From Heliocidaris tuberculata (taxonomy: Eukaryota; Echinodermata; Echinoidea; Camarodonta; Echinometridae), in assembly GCA_025618425.1 (NCBI GenBank), contig CM046845.1, positions 4,567,577-4,631,576 on the forward strand: a stretch of DNA of 64,000 bases. Reading direction: 5' to 3'. The position numbers were made by a program, and so were the translations under genes. The notes under the pieces were generated by a model. It was given only the letters and a program-made list of their open reading frames with translations, was not told where the DNA came from and searched no databases. Below, one piece after another: positions 49,601 to 62,550 of this stretch. Position 1 is the stretch's first letter; each line of letters opens with the position of its first letter.

Positions 49601-50827
49601 GTAAGAGACCAGTGTATACAGAGCTTGACCATTAAACCAGCGCATTTTCATGACTACATTTATCAGGTTTCATTAACCATGCTAACCATGAAAAATGACA
49701 AATAGTTACCAAAAACCTGACATATAAAACCGCATTCGAACGACTACCAGAATCATGACCGAAAGAAATAGGTGTATTATTAGACATATCACTTTGAATT
49801 AAAGAGGGCAAATACTGTCATACTGTCGGAATATATAAAAACAATACCTTCTTTTTTAAATGTATAATACTCTGGAATCTTTGTATACTGAACACACCAT
49901 GTAAAAGGAACTGCAAAAGTAAGAACGATGAAGTACATGTATCCACTATTTACGGAGGGGGTGGGGTAGGGGCATTTTTTACAACGAAAAAGGAAAAGAA
50001 AAGAAAAGGAAAACAGTTACGACCCTAGAAGACCTACAGACCCTTGAAGACTTAAAGGCCCCTGACGTGACGTGACCCAACAGAGGACCTGTTATGCAAG
50101 ACATGTGAATCAAGACACGAAATTTTAATCGGCAACGGTTCCACTTTATTGTATTCAACAATCAACATAAATCAACACATAACACCATCGCAAAGACTTT
50201 CGGGAAATCAACTCAAAGGCAACTTCAATACCCTGTCGTATTGCCTATAGAAATCATGTTCTGATGACGTAATACGTCACTGTAATGCTTGCACATTTCG
50301 ATAGAAGATGGACGAGGCTATTAAAATTAACTTAGGTCGATTTTTCGAAAGTCTCTGCGATCGTGTTACATTGTCAATTGTGAAGACATGATAACAGCAC
50401 ATTAATCTGATGAAAGAGTTGTGGCACAAAACTTCTCAACCCATCATGACTACGAGGAGCTTATACAAGTTACCGATCGACTGGCAAAAATAATAAGCAG
50501 TATAAGATAGGGTATGGAGAATGTGAGAACGTTACCGAACGCTTAAATGCTTTAATCAAATCATAGTACAACCATGATCAAATTTAGACTACTAAGGTGC
50601 ATTATTTTTACATGCATAATATATCCTGTATTCGGGTTTACAATCTAGTATTCAAAAAAAAGTTGAACTTTATCTGTTGATGCGCGGACCAACTACACGT
50701 ATCTTTGACTTGTGTTACGAGCGCAGAACTCGTAGGACTAGTTCCTTCGGAAACTGCTTTTACATACAATCATTTTTAACCTAAACCCCGACTTCAATGA
50801 TACCTGTTACTGTTACACGATTTGACT
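49601..50827. other. Intergenic, no gene recognised
   Basis: AT-rich, with a short run near 50020-50070 of AAGACCTACAGACCC-type words recalling 47660-48135. Confidence 0.5.
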
Positions 50828-51289
50828 GACTATACGGTGAAGTAGTTTTCTTCTTCTTCTTCTTCTTCTTCTTCTTCTTCTTCTTCTTCTTCTTCTTCTT
50901 CTTCTTCTTCTTCTTCTTCTTCTTCTTCTTCTTCTTCTTCTTCTTCTTCTTCTTCTTCTTCTTCTTCTTCTTCTTCTTCTTCTTCTTCTTCTTCTTCTTC
51001 TTCTTCTTCTTCTTCTTCTTCTTCTTCTTCTTCTTCTTCTTCTTCTTCTTCTTCTTCTCTTCTTCTTCTTCTTCTTCTTCTTCTTCTTCTTCTTCTTCTT
51101 CTTCTTCTTCTTCTTCTTCTTCTTCTTCTTCTTCTTCTTCTTCTTCTTCTTCTTCCTCCTCCTCCTCCTCCTCCTCCTCCTCCTCCTCCTCCTCCTCCTC
51201 CTCCTCCTCCTCCTCCTCCTCCTCCTTCTTCTTCTTCTTCTTCTTCTTCTTCTCTGACTATAAGGTGAAGTATTTTTTCTTCTTCTTCA
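50828..51289. repeat. Long (TTC)n/(GAA)n and (TCC)n tract with duplicated flanks
   Basis: About 100 TTC units (50848-51154) with one phase slip near 51058-51061, then about 23 TCC units (51155-51224), then about 9 TTC units. The left flank GACTATACGGTGAAGTA (50828 on) recurs at the right as GACTATAAGGTGAAGTA (51256 on) and is again followed by T-run and TTC units. The purine-pyrimidine strand asymmetry would allow triplex (H-DNA) formation. Glu/Arg/Gly homopolymer frames here are not genes. Confidence 0.97.
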
Positions 51290-51844
51290 AGGATTAACAT
51301 ACATACGCATTTCTACATTCAGATGGGAATGCTGATGCCATAATCTCGTTAAAAGTGTCAAAATTTTCGCCGATGATCCCCCCCCCCCCCCATTGTAAAT
51401 GAATGTAATGTTAGATATTGACATGGTGATATTTTAATACTACTGATGAATGTATATTATTGTATATTATGTACATGTAAGTATATGATCGTATAGCACT
51501 GGTGTGATGAATTTTAAGATACTTTCTTGGAGATTGGATGTTAAGCTAGATCAGGGAAATGGTTTTTGTCTGAATGTAAGAGTTATGTCTCGTGTATTTT
51601 TTCTAACTTATATATTTATGAGGCATCAGCACGTACGTGTATAAAGAAAGCTGCTGTTCAGAACGAGATGTATTTTTTTTTCTATATGAGTTTTTGTTCA
51701 TATTCCTGTAAAAAAATGATCAATGTTATTTACAAGATTGAATAATAACTATATTGTCTTTTGCAAACTGAAATTGTTTGTGGAAAGTCGTCTTTATTCA
51801 TCTCTACATTATCTACCATCTTGTGTTATCTCTCACTCCTCCCC

Positions 51845-51876
<32 letters not shown>

Positions 51877-52089
51877 AAGCCCTCTCCCTATTTTCTCTCT
51901 TTCTACCTACCGTTTTCATATTTTCATATTTTCCCCATTATCTCTCAAAGTGCAGCTTGTCTCCTTCTTAGCTCAAGATATATCATGGAGAAATGTATTT
52001 GACACAACATATGCTGAGTTCACAAAAAGACAAGCATCATTTTTAGAGATAATGGAGAAAATATGAAATGTTGTGTACAAAACACATGG
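51290..52089. other. Intergenic, C-run and CT-rich tract
   Basis: C-runs near 51379-51391 and 51840-51854, the latter passing into (CT)n. No gene recognised. Confidence 0.55.
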
Positions 52090-52285
52090 AGAGTTGTCCT
52101 ACTCTACCTGTCACTTTGAAGCAACATTGCCAATTTGAGGATCGCCATAGAAAGTAAATTGAGACTTTTCAAACTCTCATAACTTTCTCATTTCTTAACC
52201 GATTTTTTTTTAAAACTTACTTCTCTCTATCCTCTCTTTTTTTAAAATGGATTTTTCCCCAGGGTTTCATTCCCCTTTAAGGCGA
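52090..52285. mobile_element. Single arm of a TTAA fold-back MITE
   Basis: CTTTTCAAACTCTCATAACTTTC followed downstream by GGGTTTCATTCCCCTTTAAGG matches the right arms of the elements ending at 33140 and 57731. No matching left arm is seen, so this is a truncated copy. Confidence 0.55.
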
Positions 52286-55065
52286 ACAAGAAAAATTGGG
52301 ATGTGTAAATTACACTATGATATTTACACTGTAAATATCTAGTTCATGACGAGTTTCTTGGCTCTGTTCTGTAAGGTAACATTCGCGAAATAAAACACGG
52401 TGACCGTCATGGCTTCATGCAAATGAATAGAAATGGGCAGGTGTTCTGGACATTATAAACGACCACTAATAGACAATCGGCTCACTTTAAAATAAATTAA
52501 AATGGAGGCTGGAAAATGATATTACTATGTCACTTGCGCTCTGAATACTATATCAGGAGACAAGTTTCTTTATTATGTGTGTACATAGTGAATTGATTTC
52601 GCGTCACTTATTGCGAACTATACATACAATACGGGCAGAGGTAGGGCTTAAGACGTGCGGGAATGGGGGGAAAAAAACTAAGATGAAATGAAGCAGCTTA
52701 CTTTCCCTTTTTAACTTAGGACATTTAACGATTTTACATCGCTTATTGCCAACGTAGGGTCTTTTTTTTTATTCTGTACAAAGAATAGGCCTATAGGGAA
52801 TGGATGTGTTAAGAGGAAGAGTAAATTTGTTGACTTGATGGAATAACTGAGATAAAATCAAGCAGTATGCCAATTTCACTTTAGCCGAGGACACTTAATG
52901 ATTTTGTGCCATTTACGATTTCATTAAAAACATGACATTGTGTACATACAGGACAAAATGAGATAGAACGAAGCAATTTCCAGATTTCCAATTCCCAATG
53001 AGGACACGAATTCAAGCATTTCATAAAATCAGTGCAAGTCTTGGTTTTCATTAAGCCTCTGCCTATAGCAAAGAGTCAGCTCATCACACATACTTTGTAA
53101 TATCATACAGAGAAAGATATATACATATTTACATCCAAATCTAATAATTCACAAATATAGTCATAAATATTCACATCTGACTCCTCTTATTTCTGTGCAC
53201 ACTCACATTTTACATTAGATAACATTACAATTTCTCCATCAACCACCACCCCCCCCCCCCCCCCCCCAATAAGTAACTCAGGCTAAATTTGACAATGTTA
53301 TAAATATCATATAAGTGAAGTTTCAGGCTTTTGCCATCGAATGAAGTAATTCAATAATTGATGAATATGTGGGTATTGGGAAAGAGTAATGATGTTATCA
53401 CCTGATCTTGGTTACCTGATAATTGAATAAGTCTCACATGTAATTGATTCAATTAAGTCTGAGCACTCTTTATCTTGTAACATTCAAATGAAGGGAAATG
53501 CAATGACAGTGGGAATGGAATTAAAGTCTTGAAAGTGGACAAGAATGAAAAATGTTTCTTTACTTTGTTAATTCACTTAAGCATTTGTAGAATCAATTCA
53601 TGGATTAAAAAGGTCTATTTGAATGTCACCTGACAAGTTCAAATGAGTACAGATGTATTAATACTGAAAGTTCAGTGTACAGTGTGATAAGTGCATTAAC
53701 TGTATATGGTAGATATCATCTATTTAAGCCAAAACAGAAGATAAAAGGAATTTATAACAGTAATTAGAACATAAGATGGGAAATGAAATGGGATGGAGAA
53801 TTGTTTTGTAATTCAGCTATGACATTTTTTTTCTCAAAATGCAACATCAGATATAACAATACATGTATATAATAACAATCTCTTGATAATCACTTTATGA
53901 CAGCTATGTTGATGAGGAATTGTAAAAAAAATTAATTAAAGTAATCAAAGAAATATGATGTGGACGTGTACACGCACAATCGGAACTTAATATAAGTTTC
54001 AAATGAGATTTAGGCTATCACAGTTAGATATGAACTCACTTCACATATGAGACAATTAAAGTATTCAAATTCTACCAATTCTAGACCTCATATCAAGCTC
54101 AACTACATGTACCAATAAAGAGATTCAGGATTAACTGATTGACTCAATCATGATTGAGAGTAATTTAAATGTGTTTTAACTTTGCACTTCCTGATCAATT
54201 GGTATGACACAGTGTCCATTTTGCTAGAGTTATAAAGATGAATTAACACAACTAAAATTTTCCTTTTTTTTTCATAATTACATTATTCCCTATAAAATGA
54301 TGAAAAACGTCTACCAGAGCACGTTTAAGTGAACAAAATTGTTAACATGAAACAAATAAAAGAAATAGCATCTGCCTAAAATTGAAAAAGTAGCAATGAT
54401 TATGAAAATAAAAATGAGATTATGTACAATAATATATACTATATTTAAATGCAATGAACCAAAAGGTCTTCAGGATGAAGGGCATTAACTCATATACTTT
54501 AACATAAAGTTAACGTCCTTCTGACTCTCAATGAACGATATGCGTGTATACACTTAAACCACACCACAAAGAATGACGTAAGGAATGTACTCTACAAAAA
54601 GAAACTTCACAACATCCGATATCTTCACATACTGCTGAAATCTTGCCTGGAATAACCTGTTTTGGGCAGAGTATATCATCTGTTTGGAGGCAGAAGGGCT
54701 GTAAGTCCAATCATTTGTACAAAGTTAACACCCTTCTGGCTCAAAACAGACGATACAGTCAGTCTTACAAGCATTCAAGTTTGCCTTTTATTAGCATCAC
54801 AGGCATTGTTAGAGAGACTCTTAAAGGGTGAGTACTATGGCTTATCAGTTTAAAAATTCAAAATTAGTCAACTGCACAATATCTCCTCAACGATGTATGC
54901 AGATATCAAGAACTCACCGCACCTATATATCCAACACTTTGCATTTGAAAAAACACATTTTTAAATGAATTAACTTCTTAAATTACATGATGTAGTGACT
55001 GAAGCAAGGCAGTGTTGTAATTTTTCTCAGTGATGATACAGACACAGATACATATTCCAAAAAGT
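52286..55065. other. Intergenic or 3' flank of coiled-coil gene
   Basis: AT-rich with a C-run at ~53250-53267 and no recognisable frame. On the - strand an AATAAA lies at 54792-54787, about 1.5 kb after the stop of the coiled-coil gene; whether it is used is unknown. Confidence 0.4.
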
Positions 55066-55281
55066 AGTACTGCAAAACCAAAAACTTTCCCGACATAAAA
55101 CTTTCGCAAATTGTCAATCACAGCCAATTTTGCAGCAAGAAACTTTTGCGAATTGCAATAATTTTACGTTGTTTCAATTTATGATATGACTCTTTCGCGG
55201 CATGAAACTTTCGGGAACCTTGACCACTCATGAAATTCGTGAAAGTTTCATGCACGCAAACATTTCTGATTTTACAGTACT
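55066..55281. mobile_element. MITE with AGTACTG...CAGTACT ends
   Basis: Left AGTACTGCAAAACC, reversed right AGTACTGTAAAATC. Inward pairing is weaker but recurrent (AACTTTCG and CGTGAAAGTTTCATG). About 216 bp, non-coding. It lies in the 3' UTR or flank of the - strand coiled-coil gene. Confidence 0.75.
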
Positions 55282-56294
55282 TCAGAACGCAACAAAGTCC
55301 CTGAATTCATATTTATATCCCAAATGGTGAAAACTTACATATTTGGTTAGTATAAACTAGCTTAATTGACATTAAGCATGGCATAAGTAAGGTGAAGTAG
55401 TGAAAACTCACACAAATTTTGCTTTCCATCTTCTTCCTCACATTCTATTATGAGAATTCAACCCTTGGTCACATGTCTAGAAGTGGAAGAATTGTGAATA
55501 AGCAGCATGTAACTTGGGAGATTTTAACTGTAGCATTAGTTTACAAAATAGAGTGCCTTCTGTTCATCTTAACAGTTATGAAATGTGTGTAAGAGATGTG
55601 AAAGAATCATCTTGGTGAGGTTTGTGGGAGTCGAGGAGCAGTGCAGGAATGGAAAAAAGGGTTGCCATATGGCCCCCTCCAGGACAAACACATTGCACCC
55701 AGATTGTCATCATGGCATCAGGTTTCCAAAGAGGGCCTTTGTGCCTATGGTGTAAGCACTTTCTGTGCACCTAAACAAAAAAGATAGACAAGAGGCATGT
55801 CAAAAACCTATATGAATGACTGTTCTGAGACTTTGCTCTGAACCAGATGCTTGAGTGAGAAGTGACAAAGAAGAAAGTAGAAAATATGGCTTGCTATTAG
55901 GCCCCTGATCTATATGTTACACTAATTGAATTCCTACCATCTTCAACCCTTGACCAAATCATTATCTAACCCCAACCCTGGGGCTTTGTTCAGAAATTAT
56001 ACGGTGCATAAAAGAACTGCCGCTGCAAAATAAACTGACATATAAAACTGTATAGAGTGCATGCAGGAAGTCTAGTGACCTGCTTTGCTCTGCTAATTTT
56101 TCTTACCCTTACTAGCCATTCATTTACACATTAAAAAAAATTATTATGGGGTGGCAATGTTGGTGATGGCTGCCCAAATATGTGTAGTTTCAAAATTCTT
56201 AGCCCCCCCCCCCCCCCCTCAACCCCATTGCCTCATTTGCCTAAGAGTTCAATAGTCTTACATGTATAGATAAGGAAAGCATGGGAGCTCATCC

Positions 56295-56474
56295 TCACAT
56301 CATGTCAGTATTTAAGTCTGGGTCTGAATTCTCCTTCAGCATCGTTGAAGGCATCTTGGGAACCTGACTCCTGCCACCAGCAGCAGAGCTACTGATCAGC
56401 TGGTTAAGCCTCTTCTGAAGTGTCTCATGCTCACGTTTCATCCGCTCATTGTCTAACTGCGCCTTGCCAAGTTG
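56295..56474 (-). CDS. Last coding exon, HMMR/KIF15-type coiled-coil protein
   Basis: The - strand acceptor CCTCACAG precedes CAACTTGGC; the exon runs 60 codons in phase 0 to a TGA stop. It encodes QLGKAQLDNERMKREHETL, continuing a heptad coiled coil, then a Ser/Gly-rich and acidic non-helical end (KENSDPDLNTDMM). It follows the exons at 63440-63571 and 58351-58371. In vertebrate HMMR the protein also ends soon after the final coiled coil with a short non-helical tail. HMMR and KIF15 are spindle-associated proteins; without the rest of the gene I cannot choose between them. Confidence 0.8.
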   Translation of the reverse strand, partial: QLGKAQLDNERMKREHETLQKRLNQLISSSAAGGRSQVPKMPSTMLKENSDPDLNTDMM

Positions 56475-58350
56475 CTGTGAGGAAGAGAGAAAGAGATACC
56501 AACAATTTGTCAGTTCAGTTGCCGACTCCACTGACTCCATATAAAAGGGACACTGACAAGAAGAAAAAAAGGACATTGACAAAAATTTACCTAGAAATGG
56601 ATTGAAGGAGATACTTAATCACAGAATTGGGACATTCATCACAGAGTACGGCTTTGGCAAAATGAAATAATTTTGAAATTAATCATAGTAATGAGGAAAT
56701 AAATTGATTATGTGCATCTTGTTAGAACACACACTTCTGAAACACAATACATCAACTCTTGCAACTGATTCATATAAATTCTCTTACACATTTTTATTTG
56801 GTAAGTTCAATATATAAACCAATTACACAAAGAATACTACATAGTCATACACAATTATACATGTATGCTTTACAATTTGTTACATTCAAAGATGATGCAC
56901 ATGTTTTACAAGTAAAGTTGTAAAAATCGCATGATATACAGTTGGGTACGACAAGTTTAATGAGCAATATTGTAAATCAATATTGTAAATCTGTGAACAA
57001 TCATTATTCTAGGACAAGACAATGTAATAGAGGGCATAGCTTTCCTTGGTGTTGTTTTTTTCTGCCTGCGGCATAAAATGTAACAACACAATTGATGACT
57101 ACTTTGTCACAGTGGTCACGCAGTAGCAAATCCTGTAGTTAAAGGGCAATCCAACCTTGGTAGTAAGATGAAATGTATGAAAGCAGAAAAATGAGTGAAA
57201 CAGGATGGTGAAAATTTGAAAGAAATTTGACAAGGAATAAGAAAGTTAAGGATGTTTGAAAAAAGAGATCACTACATTCTATGCGAATCTCAAATTGGCA
57301 ATTTGGTGAGTCGATTGTGACATATTGGCAGTCAACTCTCCCGTTTGCCATACAATAAAATATCATTACTTTGCAGTTTTCTCCTAACCTCCTTTTCCCT
57401 CGGGGAAGTAGTCAAAATATGATGTATGTAGCATATTGTGATCGGTCCTCTTAAAAGAAAAAGATCCTACTGAGTAACATCTTTTGAAAAAAATTACATT
57501 TCAGTCATTTTGTGTGTTGGAGCAAACGGGGGAGTTGTCTGCCACTACATCACAGTGACATAACCGATTCGGCCAATTTGAAATTTCCATATGTATACTG
57601 GTTACACCTTTTCAAAATTCATAACTTTCTTATTGCTTATCCAATTTTGTTCAAACTTTCACAAGTCTGCTTCTCTGATATTTCCTCTTTCTTTCAGAAC
57701 AACTTGCTATTGAGGTTGGGTTTCTCTTTAATGATTCGATGAGAATACCTACAATAAAGAAATGATGACGATGGCTGCATTGGTACATGAAAAATGCAAA
57801 TGAGAGCTTAATGGGCAAAGATGTGTACAATACATAACAGTATACAACAAATACAATTAGAGGTATACATGTATATCAAATGGCATTTTTGCATACAATA
57901 AAAGTAGACTAACAGAAAAGAAAAAGCTTTGTGTGTACATAACAACAACTTGGAGGGAAATATAGTGTTGGTATGAATGATGTATTATAATACTTTATTG
58001 AAAGCATGTACAACTGATTTAGATAGAACAATCTTACACATGTGCATCTAATATTGAAACAGAAAAAGAATGAATTGAGCTGGCAGGAATGATGATAGGA
58101 ATCAGAGATGAGTAGTTAAGGTGGATGGTATCATGGTACTAGAGCTTATCTGCCCACATTTTTTTTATTTGTTGAAATGCAACATGTTCAAAAAGAATTC
58201 TTCAAAATGACTGACAAATCTGACCGACTTGCATCATCAAGGTAATTAATTGGGCAAGTTATTATGAACCTAGTCAATAAATGACACACACAAGGTGGAC
58301 AGATACACAAAAATTTTCACATGGAGTTTTAGCGACAGCGTACAACAAAC
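56475..58350 (-). other. Intron of coiled-coil gene
   Basis: Phase-0 intron of 1.9 kb with donor AAG|GTTTGT at 58350 and acceptor TCACAG at 56475. It contains the fold-back MITE at 57139-57731. Confidence 0.7.
57139..57731. mobile_element. TTAA-flanked fold-back MITE, ~590 bp
   Basis: TTAA borders. Terminal inverted repeats AGGGCAATCCAACCT (left) and AGAGAAACCCAACCT (reversed right). Arms pair inward, for example TTGAAAGAAATTTGACAAGG with its partner near 57640-57665, and AGTCAACTCTCCCGTTTG with CAAACGGGGGAGTTGTC. Same superfamily pattern as 32597-33140. Confidence 0.85.
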
Positions 58351-58371
58351 CTTCTCAAGACTTCCAAGATC
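58351..58371 (-). CDS. 21-nt microexon, HMMR/KIF15-type coiled-coil protein
   Basis: On the - strand TTGTTTTTCATTTGCAG, an excellent acceptor, precedes GATCTTGGAAGTCTTGAGAAG, then GTTTGT. The seven codons (DLGSLEK) enter and leave in phase 0. Inserted between LLKE of the 63440-63571 exon and QLGKAQ of the last exon, they keep the leucine heptads in register and bring the length into line with the corresponding stretch of vertebrate HMMR (ENSQLKSEVSKLRSQL). Leaving it out would remove exactly one heptad, so it could be optional. Confidence 0.75.
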
Positions 58372-58559
58372 CTGCAAATGAAAAACAAGATCAGTTCCTT
58401 TTCATGAAACAAACAGCAAACTAATTTCATACCTAACATGATTTTTCAAGGACATCTTACCCCTTGAATGACCCCCCTCCCCCCCCCCCAAAAAAAAGGG
58501 AGAGAAACATCAGGGCATGTAACATTCTTCACCTAAGTCCTGCTATAGGCATTGTAAAT

Positions 58560-58870
58560 TGAATGTTGACAATGGGGCCATTGTCATTGCTGGAAAAGTG
58601 GCAGCTATGTCCTACACCAGCTATGCAGGCAAGAAGACAGAAACAAATCATGTACCCCTTAGGACATTGACCTTCCCATCCTCACAGCTAGTTACTCCCC
58701 CACGGATAATAACTCACTCCCTGCCAACTACTCACAGGCAAGTGCCCCCAAGGACAATTACCTGCTAGATTGCTACCCTAAAATAACTATTCCTTTCGAT
58801 AACTACCATCCATCAATGACTATCCATGTAGACAATGACTCCCATAGGATAATTACAACGCAGACAAATT
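58560..58870. repeat. Degenerate GGACAATTACC minisatellite
   Basis: Loose copies such as AAGGACAATTACCTGC, GATAACTACCATCC, AGACAATGACTCCC and AGGATAATTACAACG recall the left arm of the array at 46545. Only one orientation is clear here. Confidence 0.5.
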
Positions 58871-60296
58871 TTTCATCTACGACTGGGAGCGGCGGTGAGG
58901 GTGGGCAGTTATATAACAATGTGGGTCGAATGTGATCCATTGCTGAAGAAATATATAAAACTGCACCTTGGACATACATGCTATAAAATCTAACTCTTAG
59001 GTGTCATGACTTTGGGACACAAATCAATCAAACTGCCTCACAGAAAAATGTTATATTGTCTAAAGATGTGCATTTGACAAGACATGAACATGAAAGCATA
59101 ATATGAGAGGCAAATTTCTCCCTCATTTTCACAACAGAAAACAGTAAAAAAAAAAATACTTTTCACTTCTTTCTAATCATTTGACAATAGATTTAGGCAT
59201 GTTTCCACTATTTTCACTTGAAAATTTAAAACTATAGCTTTTAAGAAAAAAAACATATCTTCAAGAAAAAAAAAATCATAACCTTCCTTGACCAGGGATG
59301 AACTGGTGAACCCTTTCTCTGATCATTATGTTACATGTATACAGTATGCACTATATGAAGCAGAATTACATTCCACCACTCTTTCTCTCTCTCTTGCTAG
59401 CCACATTGATGTACTCTTCATATATCATCCTACCCCTCAAGCAAGTAGAGGGCAATGACACATATTCCAATAGGTCATACATGAGTCGATACGAGCATTG
59501 AGAATCATTCAGTGATGTCATTTAATGCTTCTAGCAAAGGGAGAGTATAATTATGAGCTCACAGGAATTAATATTTCATATGTCCTCGATCACGTCACCA
59601 TGGAGGAGGTATGATGTAGCAGCAAAGATATCAAGTTAATCGATTGTCAAGGATTGATCAATGAAATTTACTCAGCAGTGACGGACATGCATCGCATTTC
59701 GAAAGTCAGTGTCATTGCATGCCAACAGATGTTCATACCACAGTTAGACTTCTCTTCACCCACCCCCACCCCCTCCTTTTCAGGGACAAATGTTTCCATA
59801 TTCTTAGTGTCTGATGACCAACAATTTCACCTGTCCTCTCATAAACATGATTGATCTCCACCATAACGAATAAGCATTAAAGTGGGACTACAGAAAATTT
59901 CACAATGCCTTGAGCAAAACAAACACCTGCAAAGTGAATGCCGGCCACTGGTTATAAAAGAGGAATAAATCTGCTAAATGACAACAGGGAAATCAATTGC
60001 ATCTGAAGGCTGATGGATATTCAATTCATTTTGGCCATCAGAGATGTCACACTCAATTGAGGATAATGAATTGTAGCTGATCTTTGACTGCTTGCCATAG
60101 CAATTTGTGTCCCCTTTTCCAATTCTTAATCTAAGTTGTCTGGAGATGTAGTTTTAATCAATTATTGTTAAATCATTATAAAACTGTCGGTTACCATGCA
60201 CTGCAGAACTAAATCAACAACAGAAGTGATAGTAGATATTCAAAGAGCTGAATTGTTTTACCCAATCAAAAAGCTAGCATGCAGGTCAATCATGAT
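58871..60296. other. Intronic, nothing notable
   Basis: AT-rich intron sequence with short A-runs. No repeat or frame of note. Confidence 0.5.
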
Positions 60297-61030
60297 AAGT
60301 AAGAGATAGAGAGAGGTAGAGTGAGATCAATACATATAGGGAGGGAGAGGGAAAGATGAGAGAGGGAGGGAGAGGAAAAGACAGGAAGAAAAGAGAGGGA
60401 AAGGAAGAGAAGAGAGGGAGAGGAAAAGAGAGGAGGAAGAGAAGAAAGGAGAGAGAGAAAAGAGAGGAGAGAGAGAAGAGAGGAGAGAGGAGAGAGGAGA
60501 GAGAAGAGAGAGAAAAAAGAGAGGAGAGAGAAAAAAGAGAGAGAAAAGAGAGGAGAGAGAAAAAAAGAGAGAGAAAAGAGAGGAGAGAGGGAGAAAAGAG
60601 GAGGGAGAGAGGGAGAAGAGAGGAGGAAGAGAAGAGAGGAGGGAGAAGAGAGAGGGAAAGAGAGGAGGGAGACAAGAGAGGCAGAGGAAGAGGAGAGAAA
60701 AGAGAGAGAAGGGACAGGGAGAGAGAGAGAAGAGAGGAGGGAAAAGAGAGAGGATAGAGGAGGAAGAGAAGAGAGAGGAAGAGGAGAGAGAAGAAAGAAT
60801 GGAGGGAGAGAAGAGAGGAGAGAGAGGAGAGAGAGAGAGAGAAGAGAAAGAGAGAAGTGAGAGAGGAGAGTGAGAGAGGAGAGAGAGAGAGAGAAGTGAG
60901 AGAGAGAAGAGGGGAAGAGAGGAAGGAGAGGAAAAGAGAGGAGGGAGAGAAGAGTGGAGGGAAAGGAAAAGAAGAGAGAGGGAGGGAGAATGTGGGAGAC
61001 AAGGGCAGAGAAACTGGGAGAGACAATGTT
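60297..61030. repeat. 0.7-kb polypurine GA-rich tract
   Basis: Almost pure G and A on the + strand, built from irregular GAGAGAGG, GAGAAGAGAGG and GAGAAAAGAGAG units. It lies in the intron of the - strand gene, so the transcript would carry a polypyrimidine run. Long Arg/Glu or Ser/Leu frames are low-complexity artefacts. Confidence 0.95.
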
Positions 61031-61041
61031 CTGCAGCAAGT

Positions 61042-61168
61042 TTAAAGGTATAATTTAACTTTCAAAAATACTTGTTGAAAAGTATTAACAATCCATAAAG
61101 TGATGAAGAGCATGATTATATAAAAGGCAACAATTGGTACAAATTTTATGTTGGAACTTCTCCTTTAA
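61042..61168. mobile_element. Possible small TTAA-flanked MITE
   Basis: TTAA borders, with ends AGGTATAATT and (reversed) AGGAGAAGTT that match only 7 of 10. The 127-bp interior is AT-rich. Weak case. Confidence 0.3.
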
Positions 61169-62550
61169 TGAAGAAGATATCTCTGAGTTTTAGGGTAATT
61201 CTCTCTGAACTCTCTCTCTCCCTCCCTCACTTTCTCTATATACCCTTTTTTCCTAATCTTTTCTCTTTTTTTCTTTTCATCTGTCTCCATGAATTATTCC
61301 TTTGTTCAAAATCGACCTTTCCTCCCCCGACTAAGCCAATGACACCATTACATGGGCAGATCAAGGCAAAAATTCTTAATCACACTATGGACTGCATCAG
61401 CCAAGAGGATTCTGTGAAGCTAAAGAATGGCACAGACACATTGATCAACCCATGCATCGTATCTTAATTGCTTCATCTTCAGCTGGATTTCCTCTCAACA
61501 TGGAATTATAACGACGCTCTGTGCCCAGAGGAGGCGGAGATCCTGGAAATACAAGCCCGGGGAGTTTCCATGGCCTCCTTTGAATCTTGTTGGGATTAGT
61601 TGGGTGTCTCATCTTTCTCAATTTCCTACCCCAGGAGGGGATCAACCTGTTTCAGGCTTGATCTGATCCATTTGCCACGGTACTATGAAATTTGCATTCA
61701 ATGAACCTCTGTCATTGTTCTCAAAGCTGTTTAAATACGACACTGTAAAAGCTTGTCCTACTGGCAATGCTTTCTTGTAATCTACAGGGAAATATCACTC
61801 AGTCAGGTGAAATCAAACAAATGAGATGTCTAAATTGCATAGATAAGATGATCTCTCAAGCCTAACCCATTTCAGGCTAGGGTTTACAAGTGAAAAACCC
61901 TTAACTGCGACGTAACCTGCCCACATTGCATGGGCCACGGAACCTGGGGGGATGGGGGCTGCAGCCCCCCCCCCCCCCACACACTTTTTTGAGTAGACAC
62001 TTTTCATAAAATCTCTGAAAAAGGGTGGAAATTGTCATTATTCAAGTGAAATCAAATCAGCCCCCCCCCCCCCACTTTTAAAAACGCTCTGCATTGTGAA
62101 GTAGTCCCCGACTAACTGATAATGATAACTGTAACAATAACTATACAATCAAAGGTACCAATTCTTGTGCTCCAGCACAGTATCCATCAAAGGTGTTTGG
62201 AGGATTAAGATTTCAACACAAAAATGTGATCAGATATATTTTCTCCCAAATGGCATGGGATTTTGATTCTTCTTCTTCCACCATGATCCTTAACCAAACA
62301 CACTTAGAAAACTAAGAAACACGAAAGAGGCAAAATCAGTTTCAATAGATTATAAAAATCAATAAAAATCAAACTGATTCAAACAGTACAAATTCAAGTA
62401 CACCCATGTATAATGAAGATGTAAGGAGGAATGTCAAACTACACTATTTCATACTCAAGGGCATACATGTACATGTAGCTTGCTGCCACCAAAACACTTT
62501 CTTCAGGTTTTGAAATGTCTTGAAGACATCAATGTGAACAAAACATTATA
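61169..62550. other. Intronic, C-run repeats
   Basis: C-runs at ~61964-61978 and ~62060-62073, each followed by CACACTTTTTT or CACTTTTAAAAA, suggest two ends of related dispersed repeats; the first is preceded by GGGGGCTGCAGCCCCC. A - strand frame at 61445-61645 has no recognisable domain. Confidence 0.5.

Noticed and set aside
50830..51300. 156-codon Glu/Arg/Gly open frame on the - strand
   Set aside because: It is the translation of the (TTC)n/(TCC)n microsatellite, with no other content.
60286..61045. Frames of up to ~250 codons of Ser/Leu/Pro or Arg/Glu/Lys
   Set aside because: Low-complexity products of the GA/TC tract; both strands and several frames are open for the same reason.
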